This document shows positions 17,527-26,512 of a DNA stretch of 64,000 nt, one piece after another. Where the stretch lies: assembly GCF_002355655.1 (NCBI RefSeq), contig NZ_AP017569.1, positions 930,001 through 994,000 of the forward strand. The letters are read 5' to 3'. Source of the DNA: Halorubrum trapanicum (lineage in GTDB: Archaea; Halobacteriota; Halobacteria; Halobacteriales; Haloferacaceae). The notes under the pieces are model-generated. The model worked only from the letters and a program-made list of their open reading frames with translations. It did not search any database and was not told the origin of the DNA. Each line of letters begins with the position of its first letter. Position 1 is the first letter of the stretch. The position numbers and the translations under genes are program-made.

Positions 17527-19941
17527 ATGGAGCCGCCAGACATCGAGCGGTTGGACGAGCGGACCGTCCAGCGGATCGCGGCCGGCGAGGTCGTCGAGCG
17601 CCCCGCGAGCGTCGTGAAGGAGCTGGTCGAGAACAGCCTCGACGCGGGCGCGAGCCGCGTGGCGGTGTCGGTCGAGTCGGGCGGCACGGAGGGGATCCGC
17701 GTCCGCGACGACGGCGTCGGCATCCCCGAAGATCAGCTGGAGGCGGCCGTCGCGGAGCACGCCACCTCGAAGATCGGCGACATCGAGGACCTCGACCGCG
17801 GCGTCGCCACGCTCGGCTTCCGCGGCGAGGCGCTGTACACCGTCGGCGCCGTCTCCCGACTGACGGTGCGGTCGCGCCCCCCGGACGCCGAGGCGGGCGC
17901 GGAGATCACCGTCGAGGGCGGCGAGGTCGGAGAGGTCCGGCCCGCGGGCTGCCCGGCGGGCACGACCGTCGAGGTCGACGACCTCTTTTATAACACGCCC
18001 GCCCGCGAGAAGTTCCTCAAGCGGACGGCCACGGAGTTCGACCACGTGAACACCGTGGTGACGAGCTACGCGCTGGCGAACCCCGACGTCGCGGTCTCCT
18101 TAGAGCACGACGGCCGCGAGACGTTCGCGACGGAGGGGAACGGCGACCTCCGCTCGGCCGTCCTCGCCGTCTACGGCCGCGAGGTCGCCGAGTCGATGAT
18201 CGACGTCGACTGGGCGCCCGACGGCGGGGACGGGGACGAGGACGGAACGGGAGACGACGCGCCGGTCCGGCGCGTGACGGGGCTCGTCTCCCACCCCGAG
18301 ACGGCGCGCTCGACCCGCGACTACCTCTCGACGTACGTCAACGGCCGGTACGTCACCGCGAGCGCGCTCCGCGAGGCGACCCTCGACGCCTACGGCGGCC
18401 AGCTGGCGCCCGACCGCTACCCGTTCGCCGTCCTCTTCGTCGAGGTCCCGCCCGGCGACGTCGACGTGAACGTCCACCCGCGCAAGCTGGAGGTCCGCTT
18501 CGACGAGGAGCCCGCGGTCCGATCGGCGGTCGAGGACGCGGTCGAGTCGGCCCTGCTCGACCACGGCCTGATCCGCTCGACGGCGCCCCGCGGCCAGTCG
18601 GCGCCGGACGAGACCGCGGTCAGTCCCGAGACGCCCGACGCCGAGGCTGTCGGCGGGGCGGACACCGGCCACGAGCGCGCCGCGCGCGAGGGGCGCGAGC
18701 CCGCGAGCGCGGCTGAATCGGCCGAGTCGACGGAACCGACCGAGCCGACTGACACGACCGACTCGACCGAATCGACCGACTCCGGAGGGACTACGGACGG
18801 GGACCGCGAGACCGGCGCGAGTCCGACCGACGCGGACGTCGCGGATTCGTCCGACGCGGACGGCGTGGACCCGGCCAGTCCGACCGAGCTGGACCCGGAC
18901 GACGACGCGGCGTGGGCGGTCGACGGGCTGGGCGGCGGCGCGGGCGACGACGCGGTCGGCGACCGGCCCTCTCCCCGAAGCTGGCAGGAAGACGCGACGG
19001 AGCGCGACCCGGGAGGACCGACCGACGTCGGCGCCGGGGACGAGGCCGACGACGCCGAGACCCTGAGCAGCGCGGTCGACCGGGACGCCGACGCCGCGAG
19101 CGTCGAGGACCCGAACGGCTCCCCGTCGCCCGGTGACGGACTGGACCGCACCGGACCTGACCGCGGCGAACCTGACCGCGACGGAACGGCGGGCGGTGGA
19201 GAGGCGGCGAGCGGCGGGGAGGCGTCCGTCGGCGGAAACGCGCGACGGTCGGACTCCCGACCCCGACCCGCCGCGCGACAGCGGACCCTCGACGGCGAGG
19301 CGACCGAGCGCGAGCGGGAGTTCGACTCGCTGCCCTCGCTGCGGGTACTCGGCCAGCTCCACGAGACGTACGTCGTCGCCGAGGCGCCCGACGGGCTCGT
19401 GCTGATCGACCAGCACGCGGCCGACGAGCGCGTGAACTACGAGCGGCTGAAGGCGGCCTTCGCGGACGGCGCGGACGCGCAGGCGCTCGCGGAGCCGGTC
19501 CGCATCGAGCTGACCGCGCGCGAGGCGGCGCTGTTCGAGGAGTTCGTCGACGACCTCGACGCGATCGGGTTCCGGGCCGAACGCGCGGGCGACCGGCAAG
19601 TCGCGGTGACGGCGGTCCCCGCGGTCTTCGACGCCGCGCTCGACCCCGACCTCCTGCGGGACGTCCTCTCAGCGCTGGTCGACGACGCGGCCGCGGGCGA
19701 CGAGCCGGTCGCGGACGTCGTCGACGAGCTGCTCGCCGACCTCGCCTGCTACCCCTCCGTCACGGGGAACACCTCGCTGACCGAGGGGCGGGTCGTCGAC
19801 CTCCTCGACCGCCTCGACGCCTGCGAGAACCCGTACGCCTGCCCGCACGGGCGCCCGGTCGTGATCCGGCTCGACCGCGACGAGATCGGGTCGCGCTTCG
19901 AGCGCGACTACCCGGGCCACGGCGGGCGGCGCGCGGAGTGA
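17527..19941 (+). CDS. mutL: DNA mismatch repair protein MutL
   Basis: Mismatch-repair mediator of 804 residues. The N-terminal GHKL ATPase has ELVENSLDAGA (Asn/Asp, Mg-ATP), RDDGVGIP and ATSKI-GFRGEAL; a transducer domain follows to about residue 340. A disordered acidic Ser/Thr/Asp/Glu-rich linker spans roughly residues 350-600. The C-terminal domain has the endonuclease motif DQHAADERVNYE (Asp at 628) and CPHGRP, so it should nick DNA like MutL-alpha. ATG 17527 matches the family N terminus; the frame remains open upstream only through the repeat. No mutS is adjacent, which is unlike many haloarchaea. Confidence 0.96.
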   Translation: MEPPDIERLDERTVQRIAAGEVVERPASVVKELVENSLDAGASRVAVSVESGGTEGIRVRDDGVGIPEDQLEAAVAEHATSKIGDIEDLDRGVATLGFRGEALYTVGAVSRLTVRSRPPDAEAGAEITVEGGEVGEVRPAGCPAGTTVEVDDLFYNTPAREKFLKRTATEFDHVNTVVTSYALANPDVAVSLEHDGRETFATEGNGDLRSAVLAVYGREVAESMIDVDWAPDGGDGDEDGTGDDAPVRRVTGLVSHPETARSTRDYLSTYVNGRYVTASALREATLDAYGGQLAPDRYPFAVLFVEVPPGDVDVNVHPRKLEVRFDEEPAVRSAVEDAVESALLDHGLIRSTAPRGQSAPDETAVSPETPDAEAVGGADTGHERAAREGREPASAAESAESTEPTEPTDTTDSTESTDSGGTTDGDRETGASPTDADVADSSDADGVDPASPTELDPDDDAAWAVDGLGGGAGDDAVGDRPSPRSWQEDATERDPGGPTDVGAGDEADDAETLSSAVDRDADAASVEDPNGSPSPGDGLDRTGPDRGEPDRDGTAGGGEAASGGEASVGGNARRSDSRPRPAARQRTLDGEATEREREFDSLPSLRVLGQLHETYVVAEAPDGLVLIDQHAADERVNYERLKAAFADGADAQALAEPVRIELTAREAALFEEFVDDLDAIGFRAERAGDRQVAVTAVPAVFDAALDPDLLRDVLSALVDDAAAGDEPVADVVDELLADLACYPSVTGNTSLTEGRVVDLLDRLDACENPYACPHGRPVVIRLDRDEIGSRFERDYPGHGGRRAE

Positions 19942-20016
19942 GTCGGCTGGGAAGGCCTCCCCATCCCACCGACCGCAGAGAGGTACGTTTTAGGCGACCG
20001 CGTCCGACCCGCGGAC

Positions 20017-21177
20017 ATGGAACGCGTAGCGATCGTCGGCGCGTCGATGACCCGGTTCGGGCAGCGCGACGCCTGGGTTCGGGAGCTGCTGGCGGAGGCG
20101 GGCGCGGCCGCGCTCGACGACGCCGGCGTCGACGGCGACGACCTCGACCACCTGTACGTCTCGAACATGGCCAGCGGCGAGTTCGAGGGACAGACCGGCG
20201 TCCCGAACGCGCTCGCCCACGACCTGGCCGCCCAGCCGGCCTACACCGCGCGGATCGACCAGACCTCCTCGTCCGGCGGCGCGGGCGTGTACGCCGCGTG
20301 GCAGTCGGTCGCCTCCGGCGCGAGCGACCTCACGATGTTAGTCGGCGGCGAGAAGATGACCCACCGGACGACATCGGAGGCGACCGACGTGATCGCGTCG
20401 CTCACCCACCCGGTCGAGTACAAGCAGGGCGTCACGCTCCCCTCCTTCGCGGGGCTCACCGCGCGCCTCTACCTCGACGAGTACGACGCGCCGCGCGAGA
20501 GCCTCGGCAAGGTCGCCGTGAAGAACCACAAAAACGGCGTGGACAACCCCCACGCGCAGTTTCAGAAGGAGGTCGACCTCGACACGGTGCTCGACTCGCC
20601 GGTCGTCGCCGACCCGCTCCGGCTGTACGACTTCTGTCCGATCACGGACGGCTCCGCGGCGCTCGTCTTCTGTCCCGAGTCCGTCGCCGAGGAGTACGCG
20701 CCCGACGGCAACTACGCCGTGATCAGCGGGATCGGCGGCGCGACCGACACCCACGTCGTCCACGAGCGCGCGGACCCGACGACGATGGGCGGCGTCGTCG
20801 ACTCCTCCGATATCGCCTACGAGATGGCCGGGATCGGCCCGGACGACGTCGACGTGGCGGAGCTCCACGACATGTTCACCATCCTCGAGTTCCTCCAGAG
20901 CGAGGACCTCGGCTTCTTCGAGAAGGGCGAGGGGTGGAAGGCGGTCGAGGAGGGCGTCACCGACCGCGACGGCGAGCTCCCGATCAACACCTCGGGCGGG
21001 CTCAAGTCGAAGGGCCACCCGCTCGGGGCCAGCGGCGTCGCACAGGTGTACGAGATTTACCAGCAGGTCACCGGGAACGCCGGTCCGCGACAGGTCGAGG
21101 CCGACACGGGGCTCGCCTGTAACGTCGGCGGGTTCGGGAACTGCGTGACCACCACCGTCTTGGAGGGAAGCCAATGA
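20017..21177 (+). CDS. Thiolase-family acyl-CoA acyltransferase with Ser at the usual nucleophile position
   Basis: A 386-residue archaeal thiolase/SCP2-type protein. C-terminal motifs GHPLGASG and CNVGGFG correspond to the catalytic His and the final Cys/Gly block. Where active thiolases have C-x-S-G, this chain reads DQTSSSGGAG, so Ser84 occupies the nucleophile position and condensation activity is doubtful. It overlaps the downstream OB-fold gene by 4 bp (ATGA), the standard pairing of archaeal thiolases with a DUF35 partner, as in the thiolase/HMG-CoA synthase/DUF35 complex. Its real reaction is unknown. Confidence 0.85.
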   Translation: MERVAIVGASMTRFGQRDAWVRELLAEAGAAALDDAGVDGDDLDHLYVSNMASGEFEGQTGVPNALAHDLAAQPAYTARIDQTSSSGGAGVYAAWQSVASGASDLTMLVGGEKMTHRTTSEATDVIASLTHPVEYKQGVTLPSFAGLTARLYLDEYDAPRESLGKVAVKNHKNGVDNPHAQFQKEVDLDTVLDSPVVADPLRLYDFCPITDGSAALVFCPESVAEEYAPDGNYAVISGIGGATDTHVVHERADPTTMGGVVDSSDIAYEMAGIGPDDVDVAELHDMFTILEFLQSEDLGFFEKGEGWKAVEEGVTDRDGELPINTSGGLKSKGHPLGASGVAQVYEIYQQVTGNAGPRQVEADTGLACNVGGFGNCVTTTVLEGSQ

Positions 21178-21635
21178 GCGACAACGAGCACGACGACGCG
21201 ACCGGAAGCGACGGCGAGGAGTCCGGCGGCGACGAACCGACGTTCGAGGCGGCGGAGTACGCGGACGGGACGGTCACCTACCCGCCCCACACCGTGAGCC
21301 CGAACGGCGCCGAGCGCGTCGGGACGGTCGACCTCCGCGAACACGAGGCCCGGGTGATCACGTGGACGACCTCGACCGCGACGCCCCCGGGCGTCCGCGA
21401 GCCGAACACGCTCGCGATCGTCGAGTTCGAGATGGGCGACGAGTACGACGGCCCGCCGGTCCGCGCGCTCGGGCAGATCGCGGAGCGCGAGGACGACTCC
21501 GGGAAGTCGTTCGACGTCGACATCGGCGACCGCGTCGAGCCGGTGTACGCCGACGAGTTGCGCGAGCCGGGCGCCGGCATCCGCGAGCCGGAGAGCCAGG
21601 ACTGGGACGGGTTCCGGTTCCGACCGGTCGAGTAG
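21174..21635 (+). CDS. DUF35-type OB-fold partner of the thiolase
   Basis: A 153-residue protein with an acidic disordered N terminus (about 25 residues) and a beta-barrel of the DUF35 OB type; the usual zinc-ribbon cysteines of DUF35 scaffold proteins are absent. In archaea such proteins bridge thiolase and HMG-CoA synthase and shuttle acetoacetyl-CoA. The 4-bp overlap with the thiolase gene supports a stable pair. No HMG-CoA synthase is nearby, so this duo probably serves another acyl-CoA route (inference). Confidence 0.7.
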   Translation: MSDNEHDDATGSDGEESGGDEPTFEAAEYADGTVTYPPHTVSPNGAERVGTVDLREHEARVITWTTSTATPPGVREPNTLAIVEFEMGDEYDGPPVRALGQIAEREDDSGKSFDVDIGDRVEPVYADELREPGAGIREPESQDWDGFRFRPVE

Positions 21636-21660
21636 CCGGACTTCTCCCCCGATTCGAGCC

Positions 21661-22239
21661 TCAGACCCGGAACCGCGCCGCGTCGGAGGCGGCGAGCGCG
21701 CCGAGCCGCTCCTCGTGGACCCCGTCGAGCGTGTACACGTCGGGTCGGTACCGGATCTCCTCGGTCGCCCCGTGGACCTCCCGCAGCCGGCGCCGCACCC
21801 GCTCGACGTCCGCCCGACCGAAGTAGTTCGGCGTGAACACCAGCACGGCGTGGTCCGTCTCGCCGAACGCCTCGCGGCCGGCGCGGGTCGTGACCTCCGC
21901 GTCCCAGAACCGCCCGGCTTCGACATCTTCGACGACCGCTTCCCAGAACTCGTCGACCGTCTCGGCGGGGCGCTCGACGAGCCACTTCCCGCTCAGGTAC
22001 GTCGTCTCCAGCGCGAGGCGGTCGACGTCGCGGACGGTCTCGGGGTCGGCCGGGAGCGACGCCACTCGCTTCGGGTCGACTCCCGGCAGGTCTGCCTCGC
22101 TCGTCGCGGCCGGCCGCGTCACGTCGTGGTCCGGAAAGTAGCCGTCGCGGGCCTGCCTGGGAAATCCGGTCACGTGCTTGACCCGGAGCCAGTGCCACCC
22201 CTCCTCGTCGATTTCGGTGGGCGAGCGGTCTGTGACCAT
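21661..22239 (-). CDS. DUF1917 family protein (BLES03/phosphothreonine-lyase-like)
   Basis: A 192-residue protein with TTYLSGKWLVERPAETVDEF and FWDAEVTTRAGREAF, the pattern of DUF1917 (human BLES03 relatives), and a C-terminal VLVFTPNYFGRADVERVRR strand-helix unit. The family has been linked by fold comparison to phosphothreonine lyases and to eIF4E-like folds, but its biochemical role is unproven. Cytoplasmic; convergent with the thiolase operon. Confidence 0.7.
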   Translation of the reverse strand: MVTDRSPTEIDEEGWHWLRVKHVTGFPRQARDGYFPDHDVTRPAATSEADLPGVDPKRVASLPADPETVRDVDRLALETTYLSGKWLVERPAETVDEFWEAVVEDVEAGRFWDAEVTTRAGREAFGETDHAVLVFTPNYFGRADVERVRRRLREVHGATEEIRYRPDVYTLDGVHEERLGALAASDAARFRV

Positions 22240-22333
22240 AAGACGGGTTGCGCGCCGCGAGGCAAAACCGTCCCGGCCGTCACGCCCGACGAGAGGACGC
22301 GCCCGCGGCGCTAGGGAGACTGGCTCGCGGCGC

Positions 22334-23119
22334 TCAGATCCGGCGGTAGTCGCCGAGCCGCGTCCCGTCGAGCAGGTACGCGTCCCCGGCCGGGAGCGCG
22401 GCGGGGAGGAACGGCGCGAGGAACGACTGCCCCTCGACGTTCACCCACGTCCCGCCCGACCGCTCGTTGAACGCGGGGAAGACGACGAGTTCGGGCGGGT
22501 CGGTGTCGCTGGCGTCCCCGACACCGTCCGCGCCGTCCTCGGCGAACGCCGCGGGGTCGAGCTCGCCGCGGAGCCACGCGCGCTCGACGCGCGAGCCGCC
22601 GACCGCGTCCTCCAGTCGCACTTGGGGGTGTTCGTGGCCCATACACACCACGTCGGCGTCGAGGAGCGCCGGGTCCGGCCACGTGTGGCCGTGGCAGACG
22701 GCGACGGTATCCCCGAGCACGCCGCCGCCGGCGCCGATCACGTCGAGGTCGTCCGCGAACGCCGCCGCGACGCCCGCGTCGTGGTTCCCCTCGACGAGCG
22801 TCATCGGCACGCGGTCGGTGACGGCGCGGATCAGGGTTTCCAGCTCCGCGCGCTCGTCGCCGTCGGGCGCTCCGATCCGGTGCGCGAGGTCGCCGAGGAC
22901 GACGAGCCGGTCGGCGGCCGTCTCGGCGACGAGACCGCAGAGTCGCTCGCGCCGCGCGTCGGCGCGGGAGTCCAGTTCGACGCCGCGCTCGTAGCGCAGG
23001 CCGACCTCGATGCCGGCGTGGACGTCGGCGACGAGCAGCGCCCGCTCGTCGTTGAGGTCGGCCACGGCCGCCGGCTCGCCGACGACCGGTTCGACGGTGG
23101 TCGGCTCGCCCCGCGCCAT
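22334..23119 (-). CDS. rpe: RPA-operon calcineurin-like phosphoesterase
   Basis: A 261-residue metallophosphoesterase: ADVHAGIE (DxH), VVLGDLAH (GDxxH variant), LVEGNHDAG (GNHD) and VCHGHTWP/CMGHEHPQ (metal histidines). In Haloferax volcanii the rpa1 operon ends with such a gene (rpe), whose product is thought to act with RPA. Start 23119 overlaps the rpap stop as TGATG on the minus strand, so the three genes rpa-rpap-rpe are one coupled operon. The N terminus could be extended only by reading into rpap. Confidence 0.88.
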   Translation of the reverse strand: MARGEPTTVEPVVGEPAAVADLNDERALLVADVHAGIEVGLRYERGVELDSRADARRERLCGLVAETAADRLVVLGDLAHRIGAPDGDERAELETLIRAVTDRVPMTLVEGNHDAGVAAAFADDLDVIGAGGGVLGDTVAVCHGHTWPDPALLDADVVCMGHEHPQVRLEDAVGGSRVERAWLRGELDPAAFAEDGADGVGDASDTDPPELVVFPAFNERSGGTWVNVEGQSFLAPFLPAALPAGDAYLLDGTRLGDYRRI

Positions 23120-24729
23120 CAGATCGGCTTGAGGAGCCCGTCGCCGGGCTCGTAACACTGCCCGCTCATCAGCGCGTCCTGGATGGCGTCCTCGACCGCG
23201 CCGGGGTCGACGCCGTGCTCGTCGGCGACGCGCTCGACGACCGCCTCGCGGGGCGCGCCGTCGCCGTCGTCGAGGTCGCCCATCGCCGCGACCGCCGCGG
23301 CTTCGAGGTCGACGTCGTCCGCCTCGGCGTCGGCGTCGGTCTCGGTCTCGACGTCGGCGGTCGCGGAGTCGGCCGCGTCGGCCTCGTCGCTTTCGGACCC
23401 GGCCGCGACCGCGTCGTCCGCGGCCGCGGCGGGGTCCTCGGCCTCCTCGCCGAGCTCCTCCGGGTCGGGCACGTCGATGTCGGCCTCGCCGGGCTCGTCG
23501 ACCTCGGTCCCGGTCGCGAAGTCGGTGCCGAACTCGGACTCGATCTCCTCGCGCTCCTCGTCGTCGAGCTGGTACATGTCGTCGGCGTCCGCGTCCGGGT
23601 CGAGGTCCGGGGTCGCGTCCGCGTCGCCGTCGGATTCCGTCGTCGCGTCCGCTTCCCCGCCAGCGTCGAAGTCGCCAAGGCCGCCGTCGTCGGTCGTGGT
23701 ACCGTCGTCAGTATCGGCGACGTCGTCGGTCGTCTCGGATGCGTCTCCCGCATCGCCGAGCGACTCTGACTCGTCGGCCGGAGTCGGTTCGGGCTCGACC
23801 GCGTCGTCCGTCTCGGGTTCGCTGGATTCGTCGATTTCCGACTCGGTCGATCCGGCGTCGGCACTCGACGCAGCGTCGGCACTCGATTCCGACTCCGCGG
23901 TCGGTTCGACATCGGTCTCTTCGGAGGGCGGTTCCGGCTCGTCGCCGGCGTTCTCGCCCGCGGCCTCGTCGCCCTCGACCGTCGCGACCGGCTCCGCGAC
24001 CGTCACGTCGGTCTCGGGGAGCGGGCCGATCGCGGTCGCCTCGCCCTCGTCGGGGGCGATGTCGAGCGCGCGGACCTCGTCGCGGTCGCCCGCGATCAGC
24101 TCCAGCGCGTCGACCGCGAGCCGGCGGACCGCCTCGGCGTAGGCCGCGGTGGTGCCGTAGTGGTCGAGCGCCTTCGGGATCCCGGCCGCGAGCGGGGCCG
24201 GGGCGCCGCCCGCTTCCAGCGCCGCGCGGAGCTCCTCGCCGCGCAGGTCGGAGTCGAGCGCCTTCGCGAACACCGCGAGGCGGTCGAGCGTGGCCTCCGC
24301 GGCGGAGACGACCCACCGGTCGCGGGTGTCGGCGTCGACCTCGTTGAGGCTCTCCGGGCGGACGGAGGTGAACACGCGGTCGGAGTCCTCCGGCTCGAAG
24401 GTGCGGGCCTTGCCCGTGAGCGCGACGAACGCCGGCGGCTCGGCGCGTTCGAGGAACGTCTGCGCCTCCGGCTGGTACTGGCCGGCGTAGGTGACGAACG
24501 CGCCGGAGGGGTCGACGACGCGGCCGCGGCGCGTCTCGTCGTTGACGCGCTCGACCTCGGTGAGCACGCCGGCGGTGAACAGGCGGTTCACCCGCGCGCC
24601 GGTCGGCGTGACGACGTAGTTCGGGGCGCGCTCCTCGTCGCTCTCGGAGTAGGAGAGGGACGCGTCGTCGAACTCGGCCGCGAACACCCGGTAAGCGACC
24701 TCCCGCGCGCCCGGCCCGTCGTCGCTCAT
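23119..24729 (-). CDS. rpap1: RPA-associated protein with long acidic linker
   Basis: A 536-residue RPA-associated protein (COG3390 type). Residues 1-200 form the conserved folded part (VAYRVFAAEFDDASLSYS, NYVVTPTGARVNRLF, AGVLTEVE), which binds single-stranded DNA with RPA. About residues 215-470 are an acidic Asp/Glu/Ser/Thr-rich disordered linker, and the last 55 residues (REAVVERVADEHGVDPGAVE) resemble a winged helix. It overlaps rpa by 4 bp (ATGA). In Haloferax, RPA and RPAP proteins are genetically specific partners. Confidence 0.9.
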   Translation of the reverse strand: MSDDGPGAREVAYRVFAAEFDDASLSYSESDEERAPNYVVTPTGARVNRLFTAGVLTEVERVNDETRRGRVVDPSGAFVTYAGQYQPEAQTFLERAEPPAFVALTGKARTFEPEDSDRVFTSVRPESLNEVDADTRDRWVVSAAEATLDRLAVFAKALDSDLRGEELRAALEAGGAPAPLAAGIPKALDHYGTTAAYAEAVRRLAVDALELIAGDRDEVRALDIAPDEGEATAIGPLPETDVTVAEPVATVEGDEAAGENAGDEPEPPSEETDVEPTAESESSADAASSADAGSTESEIDESSEPETDDAVEPEPTPADESESLGDAGDASETTDDVADTDDGTTTDDGGLGDFDAGGEADATTESDGDADATPDLDPDADADDMYQLDDEEREEIESEFGTDFATGTEVDEPGEADIDVPDPEELGEEAEDPAAAADDAVAAGSESDEADAADSATADVETETDADAEADDVDLEAAAVAAMGDLDDGDGAPREAVVERVADEHGVDPGAVEDAIQDALMSGQCYEPGDGLLKPI

Positions 24730-26000
24730 TCGCCCACCTCCGCGAGCGCGGCGCGGGCGTGGTCGGCCGGGTCGTCGTCCGCGAGCTCGAACTCGACCGC
24801 GTCGAGGGTGGCGCCGTAGTCGTCGACCGAGAGGTTCCCGCGGACGCGGTAGGCGCGCCCGACGAGCGTGTCGGCGATGTCGTCGGCGACGACCTCCTTG
24901 TCCATCGCGTCCTTCGCGGCGTCGAGGGCGTCGTCGAGGCCGCCGCCGTACACCTCGGCGGTGAGCTCGTCGTCGAGGACGACGGTGACGGTGTCCGTCC
25001 CGTCGTCGAGGATCGCCTTCACGCGGAGGTCGTCCTCGCCGTCGACGTCGCCGTGGCTCCGGCACTGGCCGTTCTGGACGACGCGGCCGCACTCCGGACA
25101 GCGCTCGATGAGCCCGGAGCCGTCGCGGACCTCCAAGACGTTGCCGACGACCTCGACGTCGAACATCCCGCCGGAGCCGACCGCGTCGGCGACCGAGAGG
25201 CGGGGGGCGTCCTCGGCGACCTCGACCGGGTCGGGGAGCGGGGTGACCGTCGAGAACTCGGTGAGGTTGATCGAGGGGACGCCGCGGAACTCCCGGACGT
25301 ACACGTCCTCGATCCGGAGGTCGGCGCCGGCCTCGATCTCGGAGCGCGGCTGCCAGTCGGTGAAGGGGAGCTTCGCGGTCTCGTCGCCGACGACCCCCTC
25401 TAAGATGTCCGTCTCGCCGTCGCGGCCGGAGATGGTCTTCTCGTCGACCTCCAGCACCCGGACCTCCACGTTTCGCCCGCGGTCGCCGGCCGTGACGTCG
25501 ACGAGGCTGCGGTCGCCGCCGACCTCGCGGTCGACCTCGACCGGCTCGTCGGCGATGGCGACGGTGGTGGAGTCGTTGAGGTTGAGCTCCGGCTCGCCCT
25601 CCCACTCGCGGACGCCGGCGTTGCCGATCGTCAGCGAGTCGCCCGGCTCGAAGCCGAAGTCCTGCCAGGCGGTGTAGGAGATGACGCCGGTCTCGTCGGC
25701 GACCTCCCCCTCGCGGATCGTGAGGTCGTCGCCCTGGTAGCGGATCGTGCGCGTCCCCTGCGTGAGCACGCGAACGGTGACCGTCACGCCGTCGTGGTCC
25801 GTCGTGATCTCGCCGACGTCGACGGCGTCGGGCGTGGGCGACGACCCGCCGCCACCGCCGCCGTGCTTCCGGCGGACGCTCTGTTTCGCCTCGTCGATCG
25901 GGACGCTGTACTCCAGTAGGTTCTCCAGGTCGGCTTTGACCTCCTCTTTGTCGACGCCGAGGTCGGAGGCGAGCTCCTCGGCATGGCTGTTGACGTCCAT
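24726..26000 (-). CDS. rpa1: Replication protein A, three-OB-fold type
   Basis: Single-stranded DNA-binding protein for replication and repair, 424 residues. An N-terminal helical region (1-45) precedes a Gly/Ser linker, then OB folds at about 62-150, 165-255 and 270-345, the last containing a zinc finger CPECG-x8-C-x2-H (Cys301, Cys304, Cys313, His316). The remaining C terminus is another strand-rich unit. Being in an operon with rpap and rpe matches Haloferax rpa1 rather than rpa3, which has a single OB fold. Confidence 0.94.
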   Translation of the reverse strand: MDVNSHAEELASDLGVDKEEVKADLENLLEYSVPIDEAKQSVRRKHGGGGGGSSPTPDAVDVGEITTDHDGVTVTVRVLTQGTRTIRYQGDDLTIREGEVADETGVISYTAWQDFGFEPGDSLTIGNAGVREWEGEPELNLNDSTTVAIADEPVEVDREVGGDRSLVDVTAGDRGRNVEVRVLEVDEKTISGRDGETDILEGVVGDETAKLPFTDWQPRSEIEAGADLRIEDVYVREFRGVPSINLTEFSTVTPLPDPVEVAEDAPRLSVADAVGSGGMFDVEVVGNVLEVRDGSGLIERCPECGRVVQNGQCRSHGDVDGEDDLRVKAILDDGTDTVTVVLDDELTAEVYGGGLDDALDAAKDAMDKEVVADDIADTLVGRAYRVRGNLSVDDYGATLDAVEFELADDDPADHARAALAEVGE

Positions 26001-26155
26001 CGAAGCGAGGTTCGGCGCCGCCGCACAAAAGGATTCACCACCGCTCGGGCGACCCGCGCCGGGTCGGCGCTCCCCGGGGCGTCGCGGCCTCGACGGCCGG
26101 TGACCCCCGTCGCGTCGCCGGCACAGCTAAACCGCTCCCGGTCGCAGGAGTCCAC

Positions 26156-26479
26156 ATGGACGACACCGACATCAATGTCGACGCGCGGATCGCCGAGGAC
26201 CGCACGGTCATCGACGTGACGGGCACGAGGGACGTCGCCGTCGTCGTGCGGTCGGACGACGGCGAGCGGATCTACCTCCCGCCCGAGGGGTTCGACGACC
26301 CGGTCGGGGGGTCGCCGTACACCTCGCCGTACCAGGGCGCCGGCGCCGGCGGCGAGGAGAGCCCGTACGGCGGGGCGACCGGCAGCACGCGCGGCGTGAT
26401 GGAGACCGCGGACGGGTTCCGGGTCACGCACCCGCAGCCGGTGACCGAGTTCGACGTGTTCCGAGGCGGAGAGGACTGA
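26156..26479 (+). CDS. Small acidic hypothetical protein
   Basis: A 107-residue protein divergent from the rpa operon. The N-terminal half is strand-rich (INVDARIAEDRTVIDVTG, DVAVVVRSDDGERIYLPP) and resembles a mini beta-sandwich. The middle is a Gly/Pro/Ser/Tyr-rich flexible segment and the C terminus a short strand. No known motif, signal peptide or membrane helix. Similar short proteins appear to be conserved in haloarchaea, function unknown. Confidence 0.65.
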   Translation: MDDTDINVDARIAEDRTVIDVTGTRDVAVVVRSDDGERIYLPPEGFDDPVGGSPYTSPYQGAGAGGEESPYGGATGSTRGVMETADGFRVTHPQPVTEFDVFRGGED

Positions 26480-26512
26480 CGGAAGGCTTCGCGAAAGGGG
26501 GATTCGGACGGG

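Noticed and set aside
23119..26028. Single 969-residue protein on the minus strand
   Set aside because: Only the last 536 residues look like protein; the first part is an out-of-frame shadow of the rpa gene, very rich in Arg/Gly/Pro. The rpap start at 24729 overlaps the rpa stop.
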